The notes under the pieces are model-generated. The model saw nothing but the letters and a program-made list of their open reading frames with translations, was not told where the DNA came from and made no database searches. Shown here one piece after another: positions 8,409-15,738 of a DNA stretch of 59,060 bases. The position numbers and the translations under genes are program-made. The first letter of the stretch is position 1. Each line of letters begins with the position of its first letter. The DNA lies in the IMG/VR virus record IMGVR_UViG_3300045996_002405, positions 1 through 59,060 of that record. The stretch is one strand, 5' to 3'. This DNA comes from a virus.

Positions 8409-9337
8409 GCCCGCACCTCCTTGGTGCCGTACTCGACCACGTGCCAGCCGGACTGCCGGTGACGCCGCACGGTGTCGCCGGAGAAGGCGTAGGCCTCCAC
8501 CGGCCACACCGCCGCCGTGCTGGTCTTGATCCGCACCGCGAAGCCGCGGCGGTCGACGTGCGGGGGAACCAGGTCGCGGGGCAGGTCGGCGACGGGCACG
8601 ACACTTCCGCCGGACCACTTGGCGATCAGCTGGGCATTGCTGTCGGTCAGCCGCACGCAGTCCCCGCCGAGCAGACCGATCGAGCGGCACTCTTCAAGGT
8701 CCCACGACACCCGGCACGAGTGGCGCCCGATGTCGGCTTCGTTGAGCTCGGGCGGTCCCTGGTCGATGCGGAAGCGCACACCGTGCAAGGCCAGCGCTTC
8801 GGCGAGCGTCCCGGCTTCGTGCTCCGTGATCCAGCGGCCATGTTGGGCCGCCAGGTGCAGCGCGCCCTTCACGTAGCGCAGCTCTTCGTGCAGGTCGATC
8901 GTCATGCGGGGCTCGGGGTCGTTGGCGGACGTCGGATGCTCCACCACCCGGTGATTCGCACCGATCAGACGCAGCGCGTGCACGTACTCCTGAACGTGCG
9001 CCTTGGTGGTGCGGACACGGACGCCGTCGGCGTCTATCAGCTGGCAGAAGTGGTGGGGGGGCGTCCGACCCCAGGGGTACGGCGGCAGCTCGTCGACCTC
9101 GTCCGCCGTCAGCAGCGCGGCGTGCGGGCCTCGAACGAGGTCGAGGCGCACGCTGCCGTCCCGGACCTCGACGGTGTCCAGCCGCCAGCCGCGCACCGCG
9201 AGCAGGTCACCGACCTCGTCGGCCAGCCATGCGGGAAACGGGTCGCCGACCGGGGCCGCGTCCGCGTGCTCCGCTTCCGGCGTGGGGAGCGCGGTGCGCC
9301 GTCCCAGATCGCACAGGAGCCTCTTCCAGACGCTCAC
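8405..9337 (-). CDS. Hypothetical protein upstream of integrase
   Basis: 310 residues, GTG start; its stop overlaps the integrase start. Mixed alpha/beta sequence with repeated short strands (VRGWRLDTVEVRDGSVRLDLV, GGDCVRLTDSNAQLIAKW). No catalytic motif or membrane segment is evident. Co-transcription with the integrase suggests a lysogeny or establishment role, but that is inference from position. Confidence 0.65.
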   Translation of the reverse strand: MSVWKRLLCDLGRRTALPTPEAEHADAAPVGDPFPAWLADEVGDLLAVRGWRLDTVEVRDGSVRLDLVRGPHAALLTADEVDELPPYPWGRTPPHHFCQLIDADGVRVRTTKAHVQEYVHALRLIGANHRVVEHPTSANDPEPRMTIDLHEELRYVKGALHLAAQHGRWITEHEAGTLAEALALHGVRFRIDQGPPELNEADIGRHSCRVSWDLEECRSIGLLGGDCVRLTDSNAQLIAKWSGGSVVPVADLPRDLVPPHVDRRGFAVRIKTSTAAVWPVEAYAFSGDTVRRHRQSGWHVVEYGTKEVRA

Positions 9338-9379
9338 GCTGTCTTCTCCGTCTTCTCCAGTTCGTCGGGCAGAACTGCC

Positions 9380-9970
9380 TCACGCATCGTCCCCACCGCC
9401 CGGACACGCGCCGTGGTCGTCGAAGGGGCAGTGCTGATGGTGCTGGCGCAGCGCTCCCACGTACACCCTGCTCGCCTCTTCGTCGAGGCCGATCGTCCCG
9501 CGCAGGTATCGCCGATACGCGGCGTCCAGGTCGGCGGCCGCCGCCACCTGCAGAACGTTGCCCACGTGGCTCATCGCCCCGCACGGCGACCACTGCCACT
9601 CGGCGACGCCGGGGATCTCGCACCGCAGGAACCCCCGCAGCGTGCGACGGGCGATGCCCGGTGTCACCTGCAGCCGGCCGAGCGCCCGGACATCGATGTC
9701 CGGGCGCTCGGCGCGCAGGTCCTGCACCGTGACGAGCGCGTGTTCGCGGCCGACCGCTGGCACCAGCTGCGCGAGCAGCGCGGCGTCGTAGGCGGCGCGG
9801 GTCGCGTGCTCGGTCAGGGCGCGGGTGTAGGAGCCGACCTCGTCGGGGGTCAGGACGAGTGCGAAGTCGCGGCCGACCTGGATCGTCGTGCGGTAAACGC
9901 CGTCCGCCGTCGGGTCGGTGGTGACCCAGACCCGACGATCGTCCGGAAGATCCGGCGTGGTCGTGCTCAC
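9380..9970 (-). CDS. Hypothetical protein with C-terminal Cys/His cluster
   Basis: 196 residues from GTG 9970 (GTGA overlap with the upstream gene). N-terminal beta segment (RRVWVTTDPTADGVYRTTIQVG), then helices (SYTRALTEHATRAAYDAALLAQLV), then a cysteine/histidine end (HQHCPFDDHGACPGG) that may bind zinc. There is a 42-base gap to the next gene. Not recognised. Confidence 0.62.
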   Translation of the reverse strand: MSTTTPDLPDDRRVWVTTDPTADGVYRTTIQVGRDFALVLTPDEVGSYTRALTEHATRAAYDAALLAQLVPAVGREHALVTVQDLRAERPDIDVRALGRLQVTPGIARRTLRGFLRCEIPGVAEWQWSPCGAMSHVGNVLQVAAAADLDAAYRRYLRGTIGLDEEASRVYVGALRQHHQHCPFDDHGACPGGGDDA

Positions 9971-10293
9971 CGCGTCACCTCGGCAGGGCAGGGCAGCGGC
10001 GTGAGCTCGTCGCCCTGCAGATCGAAGTCGTCGACCTCCTGGTTCAGCGCGGCCGATACAGCGTCGGCGGGCAGCGCGACGAACCTGAACGAGTACGGCT
10101 CGCCCGGCATCCCGCACGTGACGTCGTACCCGGTGATCGGGTCGCCGCGGCCGTCCTGCACGGGGGAGACCTCGACGATGCGCCACTGATCGGTGTCGTC
10201 GATCGGCAACATCGAGTCCCGTATCCCCCCCGGACCGCCGAGCAGGATCACCCCCGCCGCGACCACGGCACCGGCTACCACGCGGCCGCTCAT
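9967..10293 (-). CDS. Small exported or membrane-anchored protein
   Basis: 108 residues, ATG overlapping the previous stop. Residues about 3-22 (GRVVAGAVVAAGVILLGG) form a hydrophobic signal or anchor segment. The rest is hydrophilic with two cysteines (VTCGMPG, LPCPAE) that could form a disulphide outside the cell. A surface protein expressed from the prophage is possible. Family not recognised. Confidence 0.62.
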   Translation of the reverse strand: MSGRVVAGAVVAAGVILLGGPGGIRDSMLPIDDTDQWRIVEVSPVQDGRGDPITGYDVTCGMPGEPYSFRFVALPADAVSAALNQEVDDFDLQGDELTPLPCPAEVTR

Positions 10294-10952
10294 CGCTGCA
10301 CCGCCGGCGCGGTGTCGGTGAGGCCCAGCGCGGAGTCGGACACCATCGACAGGCGCCGGACCGCTTCCGGCCACGTCAGCCCGCCCTCGATCGGCGGCGC
10401 GTCGGCGTCCGGCGAGATGGCGTAGGACCACGTGACCCGCAGCCGGTCGTCGGTGATCGTCGGCCACAGCTCACCGGCCCAGCGGCCGCGCGCCTCACCG
10501 GTGTACGGCGGCCGCGCCCCGCCCGCGGTGAGCAGCACGCACCCCCGGTCGTGATCCGGCCACGCCGAGCGGTACCTGCCGTCCGCCGTGGTCAGCACGG
10601 CACCGCCCCCGCCCATCACCACGGTGCAGCTCACCGACCCCTCGTGGTACTGCTGCTCGTCCTGCGGCACCAGCAGCCACGCCTCGGCATTGCGCCGCGC
10701 GGCCGTGATGTTCGATCCCAGTTCCGGGCCCAGCGGGTAGGCGACGTGCTGCGCCTCGGCCCAGTCGTCGTCGGTCAGGTGCGGGTGCTCCCGGAAGTGC
10801 CACCCGGGGTAGGTGCGGCCGAGCTCGCGCGCCCACCGGGCGCTGACCTTGACGAGCTGGTGCAGGCGGTCACCGTGGCGCACCGCGCCGTACCGGCCTT
10901 CGGCCGTGGGCGTCCACCGCAGAAGGCTGCCGAACCACCGCCTGCCGCTCAT
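10290..10952 (-). CDS. Hypothetical protein
   Basis: 220 residues, ATG; overlaps both neighbours by 4 bases. Tryptophan-rich with glycine loops (TVVMGGGGAVLTT, GRWAGELWPTITDDRLRVTW). Hydrophilic, no membrane segment and no recognised motif. Part of the coupled minus-strand run 9967-11658. Confidence 0.62.
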   Translation of the reverse strand: MSGRRWFGSLLRWTPTAEGRYGAVRHGDRLHQLVKVSARWARELGRTYPGWHFREHPHLTDDDWAEAQHVAYPLGPELGSNITAARRNAEAWLLVPQDEQQYHEGSVSCTVVMGGGGAVLTTADGRYRSAWPDHDRGCVLLTAGGARPPYTGEARGRWAGELWPTITDDRLRVTWSYAISPDADAPPIEGGLTWPEAVRRLSMVSDSALGLTDTAPAVQR

Positions 10953-11215
10953 GAGCTGAACTCCTCGGTGGACGGAACCGCGGGGCGGGGGAGCGCGGCC
11001 GTGCGGACGCGGTCGAGCAGTGTCACGGCGGCGGCGTGAGCGTCCTCGTGCGACGGCGTGCCGCCGGTGGTCGTGAGGTACATGTGCGGGTTGGGGATCT
11101 CGCCTGCCAGGGGGGGCACGCTCGTCCAGGTCATGAACTCAGGTCCTTCCGATGGGGTGTGGTGGGCGGGCACGGACTCGTCGGCCTGCAACCAGGTTTC
11201 GATCAGCTTGATCAC
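10949..11215 (-). CDS. Small hypothetical protein
   Basis: 88 residues from GTG 11215, chosen because it overlaps the upstream stop by four bases (GTGA). An internal ATG at about 11134 is an alternative. N-terminal helix (IKLIETWLQADES), then a region with AHAAAVTLLDRVRTAAL. Not recognised. Confidence 0.55.
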   Translation of the reverse strand: MIKLIETWLQADESVPAHHTPSEGPEFMTWTSVPPLAGEIPNPHMYLTTTGGTPSHEDAHAAAVTLLDRVRTAALPRPAVPSTEEFSS

Positions 11216-11658
11216 GACGTCGTTTCCGTGACGGGCTGCCCGGCCTGCGCGTCGGCAACCTGAGCTAGGGCGCGCATCAGGGTCGTGGACGCCGTCGCCG
11301 GTTGGGCCAGCACCACGCGAGCGACCTGCCGCAGCAACCGCTGATGCACATCGTGCGATGCCTTGCTGAGCTCGACGAGGTGAGAGGCCAGCTCGACCCG
11401 GTTGGCCAGCTGCTCACGGTCGGGCGCGACGGTGACGCGGCGGCGCAGGACGAGGTCTAGCGCATCGACGCGGCTGCCCGCCTGGTCGAGCGCGGGCAGG
11501 TGCAGACCGAGCACGCCGGCGTCGACGAGCGCGGCGAACAGGTCCAGGACGTCGGCGGCAGCGGCGATCAGCTCGTCGCTGTGCAGGGTCGAGTCGCGGA
11601 CGAGCTTGGCGGTCTTCTGGTACTGCACCGCGTCGGTGTGGCCTGGGTCGAACGGCAT
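11212..11658 (-). CDS. Hypothetical helical protein
   Basis: 148 residues, ATG. Almost wholly alpha-helical (VLDLFAALVDAGVLGL, ELASHLVELSKASHDVHQRLLRQVA), like a small four-helix-bundle phage protein. First gene of a coupled run going down to 9967. The upstream region carries the CCCCACCACCAG motif. Function unknown. Confidence 0.62.
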   Translation of the reverse strand: MPFDPGHTDAVQYQKTAKLVRDSTLHSDELIAAAADVLDLFAALVDAGVLGLHLPALDQAGSRVDALDLVLRRRVTVAPDREQLANRVELASHLVELSKASHDVHQRLLRQVARVVLAQPATASTTLMRALAQVADAQAGQPVTETTS

Positions 11659-11673
11659 GGGAGGAGTCCCTGT

Positions 11674-11685
11674 CTGGTGGTGGGG
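11674..11685 (-). promoter_or_regulatory. Copy of start-associated motif CCCCACCACCAG
   Basis: On the minus strand, CCCCACCACCAG lies 15 bases upstream of the ATG at 11658 and is followed by a weak purine stretch. Same motif as at 19973, 25571, 28592 and 30184. Confidence 0.55.
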
Positions 11686-11761
11686 TGTGCAGTGGTGATC
11701 AGTGCTGATCAGTCATCAGCCGCGGCGAGCAGCGCGAGGTGCTCGCGCTGCTCGCCGTCCA

Positions 11762-12568
11762 TCAGGAGACCTGCTCGGAGCTGGTCTGGCCGTACTCGGC
11801 ACGCAGGTCGGCGATGAGCTGCGCGCGGTCCGGCGTCAGCGGGTGCACGTAGATCACGCGGCGGCCCTTCTCCAGTGCGTCGATGTTGACGCTCCACACC
11901 AGTCCGGCGACCTCGTCGACGTGGATCTCCCGACCGGTCCGGTCGTCCGGGCCGAGCGGGACGGCGACAGCGCCGTCAGCGACGGCGTCGGCGCTGTTGC
12001 TGTCCGGCCGGTACGTCGAGTCAGAGCTGAACTCCTGGTGGACGCGCGTGCGGAGCTGTTCGCGCCGCTTGCGGGTGTCGAACTCGTTGCGACGCCGGTC
12101 GTTCTCGGCGTCGACGTCGTCCTGCGTCGCAGCGCGGACACGCGCGATGTAGAGGTAGCCGCGGTCTTCGCCGACGCCGTAGGTCAGCCCGTCCTCGTCG
12201 TAGTACTCGCGGATGACCTCGACGGGCACGACGAGCCCGGAACGGTCGCCGTTGAGTTCGTCGCGCTGGCGGAGGGTCGTGAAGGTCGGGTTGCTGGCAG
12301 GCTGCCAGCGTGCGCTGACGACGCGGCCGACGATGAGCGGCGAGATCCGCGGGTTGCGGAGGTCGCCGGATCCTCGGGTCACGATCACCTCGTCGTCCCC
12401 GGTGCGTGTGCGGAGGGCGTGAACGGGGTCGGTGGTCGAGGACTTGCCGGCCGACGTGGCGGAGCCCCGGATCTCGGTGACCGACGACACGGTGCAGGGG
12501 GTTCCGTCGGCGTAGCGACCGACCGCGACGTCGACGTCCGGGTCCGGGTTCTGCGGGGGTATTGGCAT
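11762..12568 (-). CDS. Hypothetical protein under a start-codon hairpin
   Basis: 268 residues from ATG 12568. The frame is open further upstream to 12737, but codons there have low third-position GC, unlike the rest of the gene, so that stretch is judged regulatory. An ATG at 12577 is an alternative. The protein is hydrophilic with a long charged helix (DDVDAENDRRRNEFDTRKRREQLRTR). The start codon lies in the arm of a perfect 16-bp inverted repeat. A possible -10 (CATAAT) 7 bases before the ATG would give a leaderless message. Family not recognised. Confidence 0.62.
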   Translation of the reverse strand: MPIPPQNPDPDVDVAVGRYADGTPCTVSSVTEIRGSATSAGKSSTTDPVHALRTRTGDDEVIVTRGSGDLRNPRISPLIVGRVVSARWQPASNPTFTTLRQRDELNGDRSGLVVPVEVIREYYDEDGLTYGVGEDRGYLYIARVRAATQDDVDAENDRRRNEFDTRKRREQLRTRVHQEFSSDSTYRPDSNSADAVADGAVAVPLGPDDRTGREIHVDEVAGLVWSVNIDALEKGRRVIYVHPLTPDRAQLIADLRAEYGQTSSEQVS

Positions 12569-12592
12569 AACACGCATTATGCCAATACCCCC
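12555..12592. promoter_or_regulatory. Perfect 16-bp inverted repeat over a start codon
   Basis: Arms GGGGGTATTGGCATAA (12555-12570) and TTATGCCAATACCCCC (12577-12592) with a 6-base loop. The ATG at 12568 lies inside one arm. It could be a dimeric repressor operator or an RNA hairpin hiding the start. Confidence 0.75.
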
Positions 12593-12905
12593 TAGTTTTT
12601 CTACAAGCTCTAGGGTTCGTCCGTTTCGGTGATGTCCGGACACTTCCCGCATTTCTGCTGGCAATCGGCAGATCAGCTCGACCAACCCTGCGACCAGTTC
12701 ACGAACTGCTCGCACGTCCTGCTGATCACCAACCATGCGGTCTGGACGTGAAACGGCCCCGCCGGTCGGCTGCGGGGGGTGCAGTCGACCGGCGGGGCCG
12801 TTGGGGTGCCGCTCGGCTCCCGGGGGGAGGAACCGCTGCGCTCGCACGGTAGAGCTGTCGGCGGCCGCGCCGGATACACGTCCGACCGGACGTCACCCGA
12901 TCGAG
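12569..12905. other. Intergenic regulatory region
   Basis: About 340 bases without a convincing gene. It holds the hairpin at 12555-12592, a half-site CTAGGGTT (12610-12617), the palindrome TGTCCGGACA near 12635 and a terminator at 12755-12801. Local composition is less GC-rich than the genes. Confidence 0.6.
12755..12801 (-). terminator. Terminator below gene 12906-13304
   Basis: 15-bp perfect stem (12755-12769 and 12787-12801) with a G-rich loop. It follows the stop at 12906 for minus-strand transcripts. Confidence 0.75.
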
Positions 12906-13304
12906 TTACGCGAACAGCGCGAACTGCCCGCCCTCGTCGCGCGCGGGCTGCTCGGTGAGGACCCGGTGCCGGTTCGGGTGGCACGTGCACGGACACCGGT
13001 AGCGGCACACCCGGTCGGCGAGCCACACCCGCACCGTCGATCCGCGAGCGTGCCGCGGCTTCGTGTCGCCCGGGTAACTCACGACGACGGTCCCGGACCG
13101 ATCGCACAGGTACGTCTCGCACGTGGGCATCAGCGCGCCGGTGCACCGGCCGTGCTGCGTGCCCGAGCAGTGACCGGTCGGGCCGGCCTGGCACGCGCAC
13201 GTCGTCGCGGCCTGCGGCACGTCGTGGTGCACCTGGCGCTGTCGAGGCGTCCAGGCGTTCTCGCGAATCCAGGCGGCGCGCTCGTCGTCGAACGGCGGGC
13301 TCAC
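12906..13304 (-). CDS. Cysteine-rich hypothetical protein
   Basis: 132 residues from the GTG at 13304, which overlaps the upstream stop (GTGA); GTG 13307 is in tandem. Twelve cysteines and several histidines in pairs (TTCACQAG, YRCPCTCHPNRH) indicate one or two zinc sites or a disulphide-rich fold. Not a recognised family. Last gene of the run starting at 14204. Confidence 0.62.
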   Translation of the reverse strand: MSPPFDDERAAWIRENAWTPRQRQVHHDVPQAATTCACQAGPTGHCSGTQHGRCTGALMPTCETYLCDRSGTVVVSYPGDTKPRHARGSTVRVWLADRVCRYRCPCTCHPNRHRVLTEQPARDEGGQFALFA

Positions 13305-13564
13305 CACGGGCCGACGCTGAACCGCTCGCGCTCGTCACCGTCGCGGCCGATGACCATCTCCGCCTTGTCGACCTCGACGGTGACGGTCTCGCCGAGCACG
13401 ACGACGGCGTTGCGGTCGACCAGCTCGACGATCACGACGTCGGACCCGGGGTCGTCGGGCTCGCGTGCGGTGACCCACTCGGACACGGCGTTGATCCAGC
13501 CGATCACGGCGTCGCGGTTGAGCAGGGTCAAGGTGATCTGGTTGTCGGTCTGCGGTTCGGACAC
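13301..13564 (-). CDS. Small hypothetical protein
   Basis: 87 residues from a GTG with CTAGGAGAT upstream, a good ribosome-binding site. Alternating strands (SDVVIVELVDRNAVVVLGETVTVEV) suggest a compact beta domain. Coupled to 12906-13304. Not recognised. Confidence 0.62.
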   Translation of the reverse strand: MSEPQTDNQITLTLLNRDAVIGWINAVSEWVTAREPDDPGSDVVIVELVDRNAVVVLGETVTVEVDKAEMVIGRDGDERERFSVGPW

Positions 13565-13572
13565 GGGATCTC

Positions 13573-13944
13573 CTAGGGGATGAGGTCGGTCAGGGCGATC
13601 TGGTCGGGGTCGAAGTCGGCTGGCCGCGGCTCGCGGCCGGTGGTGCAGTCCGGGCACCAGAAGCGGCGCCGGTGCTCTTCCACGTGCCAGCCGGACGAGC
13701 GCGCGAGCGCGGCCGCGGCGGACCAGGACGGGCAGTGCGCGGCGACGAGGTCGACCAGGTGTCCGCACGCGACGCAGGCGGCGCTCACGCACCGCTCGTT
13801 CGCACGGGACACCTGGCGGCCCGTCGCCGCGGCGGCGGCACGGGTCGAGTGGTGCTGGCCCGCTGCGATCCAGCACCGCTCGCCGACGGCGTACGGGTAG
13901 TCGGTCAGCGCCGGTACCGCCTGTCGATCCAGCGGGTGATCCAC
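13573..13944 (-). CDS. Putative zinc-binding small protein
   Basis: 123 residues if started at GTG 13944, which overlaps the upstream gene by 40 bases; the true start may be later. Cysteine pairs CVSAACVACG and WCPDCTTG point to a zinc ribbon. Good third-position GC supports coding. Function unknown. Confidence 0.5.
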   Translation of the reverse strand: MDHPLDRQAVPALTDYPYAVGERCWIAAGQHHSTRAAAAATGRQVSRANERCVSAACVACGHLVDLVAAHCPSWSAAAALARSSGWHVEEHRRRFWCPDCTTGREPRPADFDPDQIALTDLIP

Positions 13945-14204
13945 TGCGCGGGGTCGCCGTGCCGGTGGCTGATCGCGTCGAGCACCGTTGGATCTCCCTC
14001 CTGGAACCAGGCCGACAGGTCGTCGAGCACCGAGACGGGGTCCTGCTCACGGCGGGTCAGCTCGGACAGCTGGACGGCCAACAGCTCGAAGCTGGGGGAG
14101 GCGATCACGGGATCGGCCAGGACGCGTGGCAGGGAGTCGTCCACAAAGCGGACGGCGTTCTGCACCTGCTGCTCTCGGAGGCGCTGCTGCTCATGGGTGG
14201 GCAC
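13905..14204 (-). CDS. Small helical hypothetical protein
   Basis: 99 residues from GTG 14204. Helical and charged (QQRLREQQVQNAVRFVDDSLPRVLAD, ELLAVQLSELTRREQDPV). First gene of a four-gene minus-strand run that follows a block of terminators. No family recognised. Confidence 0.58.
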   Translation of the reverse strand: MPTHEQQRLREQQVQNAVRFVDDSLPRVLADPVIASPSFELLAVQLSELTRREQDPVSVLDDLSAWFQEGDPTVLDAISHRHGDPAQWITRWIDRRYRR

Positions 14205-14501
14205 GGGGCTCCTTCGCGCTGGTGAGGAGATGATGAGCGCGAGCCCCGACCAGCGGCGGGAGGTCTGCCGGTCGGGGCTCGCTGGTTGGTCACCGCGCGT
14301 TGAGGGAGTCGCGCGGTGACCTGGCTGGGGGCGCGGAGAGCGACGGCGGTCGGGGTCACAGGACCGCCGTCGCCCTCTCGCTGGCAGGGCCGGTCGCGCG
14401 CCGGGGGGCTGGGGGGGGAGCCCGCCCGGTCGGGGGCCGCGCTGACCGGCCGTGGTCGGACCGGTCGGGTCGGGGGAAGGAGACACCCGACCCGACCGGG
14501 G
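14205..14501 (-). other. Terminator-rich spacer, four hairpins
   Basis: About 300 bases with no gene. It holds four strong inverted repeats: 14239-14282 (13-bp arms), 14288-14321 (12-bp), 14340-14373 (12-bp) and 14461-14499 (14-bp). The last one directly follows the stop at 14502. This is unusually heavy insulation between the two minus-strand runs. Confidence 0.7.
14461..14499 (-). terminator. Terminator after gene 14502-14933
   Basis: Perfect 14-bp stem, CCGGTCGGGTCGGG (14461-14474) against 14486-14499, starting 2 bases past the stop codon. Confidence 0.75.
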
Positions 14502-14933
14502 TCAGCTGGCCCGCAGCTGGTGCCAACCGGTCGGGTGCCGGTCGCCGTCGCACAGGCCGATGGTGTCGCCCTGCACACCGCAGGTGAGGCAGGCGAAGTC
14601 GACGTCGGGGTCGGTGCAGCCGTCGAGGGTCGCGACGCGGTGCAGGGCGCCGGTGAAGTGCTCGACGTCCTCGAACGTGGCGGTCACGCCGTCGGGGAGC
14701 GTGGACGTGCTCCACAGCAGGCCGCAGAGGGTCAGCACGTCGTCGAACTGCCGCGCCTGGATCGGGGCGTCGGTGAAGCGGGTCCGCGTCCAGCCCGCAC
14801 CGGCGAACCAGATCAGGTCGTCGTTGCCGGGGACCAGACGGACGTCCGTGACCAGCCGCAGGACGTCGCCGATCACGACCTGTGAGCCGCGCCGGACGTC
14901 CGCGGTGGTGACGATCCGCATCGTGTCGCTCAT
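14502..14933 (-). CDS. Hypothetical protein with CxxC site
   Basis: 143 residues, ATG. Single-gene unit between its own promoter and terminator. The sequence is beta-rich early (GSQVVIGDVLRLVTDVRLVPG) with a CLTCGVQGD...CDGDRH cluster near the end that may bind zinc. Regulated by the AACCCTAGGGTT promoter just upstream, shared with several other minus-strand genes. Not recognised. Confidence 0.65.
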   Translation of the reverse strand: MSDTMRIVTTADVRRGSQVVIGDVLRLVTDVRLVPGNDDLIWFAGAGWTRTRFTDAPIQARQFDDVLTLCGLLWSTSTLPDGVTATFEDVEHFTGALHRVATLDGCTDPDVDFACLTCGVQGDTIGLCDGDRHPTGWHQLRAS

Positions 14934-14972
14934 CCCAACCCCTTAACCCTAGACTTTCTACCAACACAACTA

Positions 14973-15001
14973 ACCCTAGGGTTTACAGGGGAACGGGTCA
15001 A
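14973..15001 (-). promoter_or_regulatory. Promoter TTGACC-N17-TAGGGT with AACCCTAGGGTT palindrome
   Basis: On the minus strand, -35 TTGACC (14996-15001), a 17-base spacer, and -10 TAGGGT (14973-14978) inside the palindrome AACCCTAGGGTT (14972-14983). A second half-site (TCTAGGGTTAA on the minus strand) lies about 25 bases further downstream. It drives gene 14502-14933. Confidence 0.75.
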
Positions 15002-15049
15002 GCCCCTTCGTGTGATCGGCCAGACTTCCCCTGGTATCCCCACTAACGG

Positions 15050-15055
15050 TAGGGT
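15050..15055 (+). promoter_or_regulatory. -10 box TAGGGT of a leaderless plus-strand promoter
   Basis: TAGGGT sits 7 bases before the ATG at 15063, so transcription would start at or next to the start codon. The -35 is weak. The site AACGGTAGGGTT is a relaxed version of the shared palindrome, divergent from the promoter at 14973. Confidence 0.55.
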
Positions 15056-15062
15056 TAGGCGT

Positions 15063-15374
15063 ATGACTGATGCGCCGAACGATGAGTCGCTGGTGTTCCG
15101 GTTCCAGCCGCCGGCTGACCGCGAACAGACCCCTGACCTGCGCAGGGCGAGCCAGCTCAACGCCGACGAGCTGCGGCGCGTCCTCGGCGGCCGGCTCGAA
15201 CGCGCGACGCATCGCAACGAGCCGACGCAAATCTGGAAGCACGGCGAGGAAGTGGCGGTGCTGGTCGGGACCGAGTGGTTCTGGGAGGCGAACGAGCTGA
15301 TGCGGCGTGCCGGACGACCTCACGCGCACACGGAGTTCGACCCCCTGCCCCGACGGGAGTCCCCGCGCACGTAG
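15063..15374 (+). CDS. Phd/YefM-like antitoxin or regulator, orphan
   Basis: 103 residues, ATG. Residues about 35-85 (LNADELRRVLGGRLERA...QIWKHGEEVAVLVGTEWF) match the Phd/YefM pattern: an N-terminal operator-binding part, then a strand reading 'GxxVAVLV' and a following helix. No toxin gene adjoins it. It is the only plus-strand gene in a 15-kb minus-strand cluster, has its own apparently leaderless promoter, and is followed by two very strong terminators. It may neutralise a host toxin, or act as the regulator of the AACCCTAGGGTT sites. Both roles are inference. Confidence 0.65.
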   Translation: MTDAPNDESLVFRFQPPADREQTPDLRRASQLNADELRRVLGGRLERATHRNEPTQIWKHGEEVAVLVGTEWFWEANELMRRAGRPHAHTEFDPLPRRESPRT

Positions 15375-15389
15375 CGCGACCTCGGCCAC

Positions 15390-15444
15390 CGGCGCACGAC
15401 GAAGCCCCCGGACCACCACGGTCCGGGGGCTTCGTCGTGCGCCG
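15390..15444. terminator. Very long perfect terminator hairpin
   Basis: 25-bp perfect arms (15390-15414 and 15420-15444) around a 5-base loop, between converging genes. Bidirectional. Confidence 0.85.
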
Positions 15445-15463
15445 GGCGCTCGTCGACGACGCA

Positions 15464-15497
15464 CGAGCCCCCGGCACCACGTGGTGCCGGGGGCTCG
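15464..15497. terminator. Second terminator, 34-bp perfect palindrome
   Basis: 17-bp arms with no loop bases (15464-15480 and 15481-15497), directly after the first hairpin. It is well placed for the minus-strand gene ending at 15511 as well. Confidence 0.8.
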
Positions 15498-15510
15498 AGA
15501 TCCGGGCCGC

Positions 15511-15738
15511 TCAGTCGAACAGGTCGCGCAACTGCTGCTGCTCGTCGACGTGGTCCAGCACCAGACCGACGCGCTCGCGCAGCTGGGGTGCGCGCGGCGG
15601 GGTGTAGCAGCCTTCCACACCGGCGACGTGCGACTGCATCACCGGGCGCCACCCGGCGTCGTAGGAGTCGCGATACCACCGCGCGAGCATCTCGACGTCG
15701 TCGGCCGACAGCGTGCGCAGCGCACGTGAGCGGTTCAC
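15511..15738 (-). CDS. Small hypothetical protein
   Basis: 75 residues, GTG overlapping the upstream stop. Helical (LSADDVEMLARWYRDSYDAG, LRERVGLVLDHVDEQQQLRDLF). Last gene of the run started at 16824. Not recognised. Confidence 0.6.
   Translation of the reverse strand: MNRSRALRTLSADDVEMLARWYRDSYDAGWRPVMQSHVAGVEGCYTPPRAPQLRERVGLVLDHVDEQQQLRDLFD

Noticed and set aside
7214-8600. An attP core next to the integrase
   Set aside because: No tRNA-like or otherwise recognisable core was visible; host sequence is needed.
12569-12737. N-terminal extension of gene 11762-12568 to an ATG at 12737
   Set aside because: Third-position GC is low and the stretch contains operator-like palindromes, so it reads as regulatory DNA.
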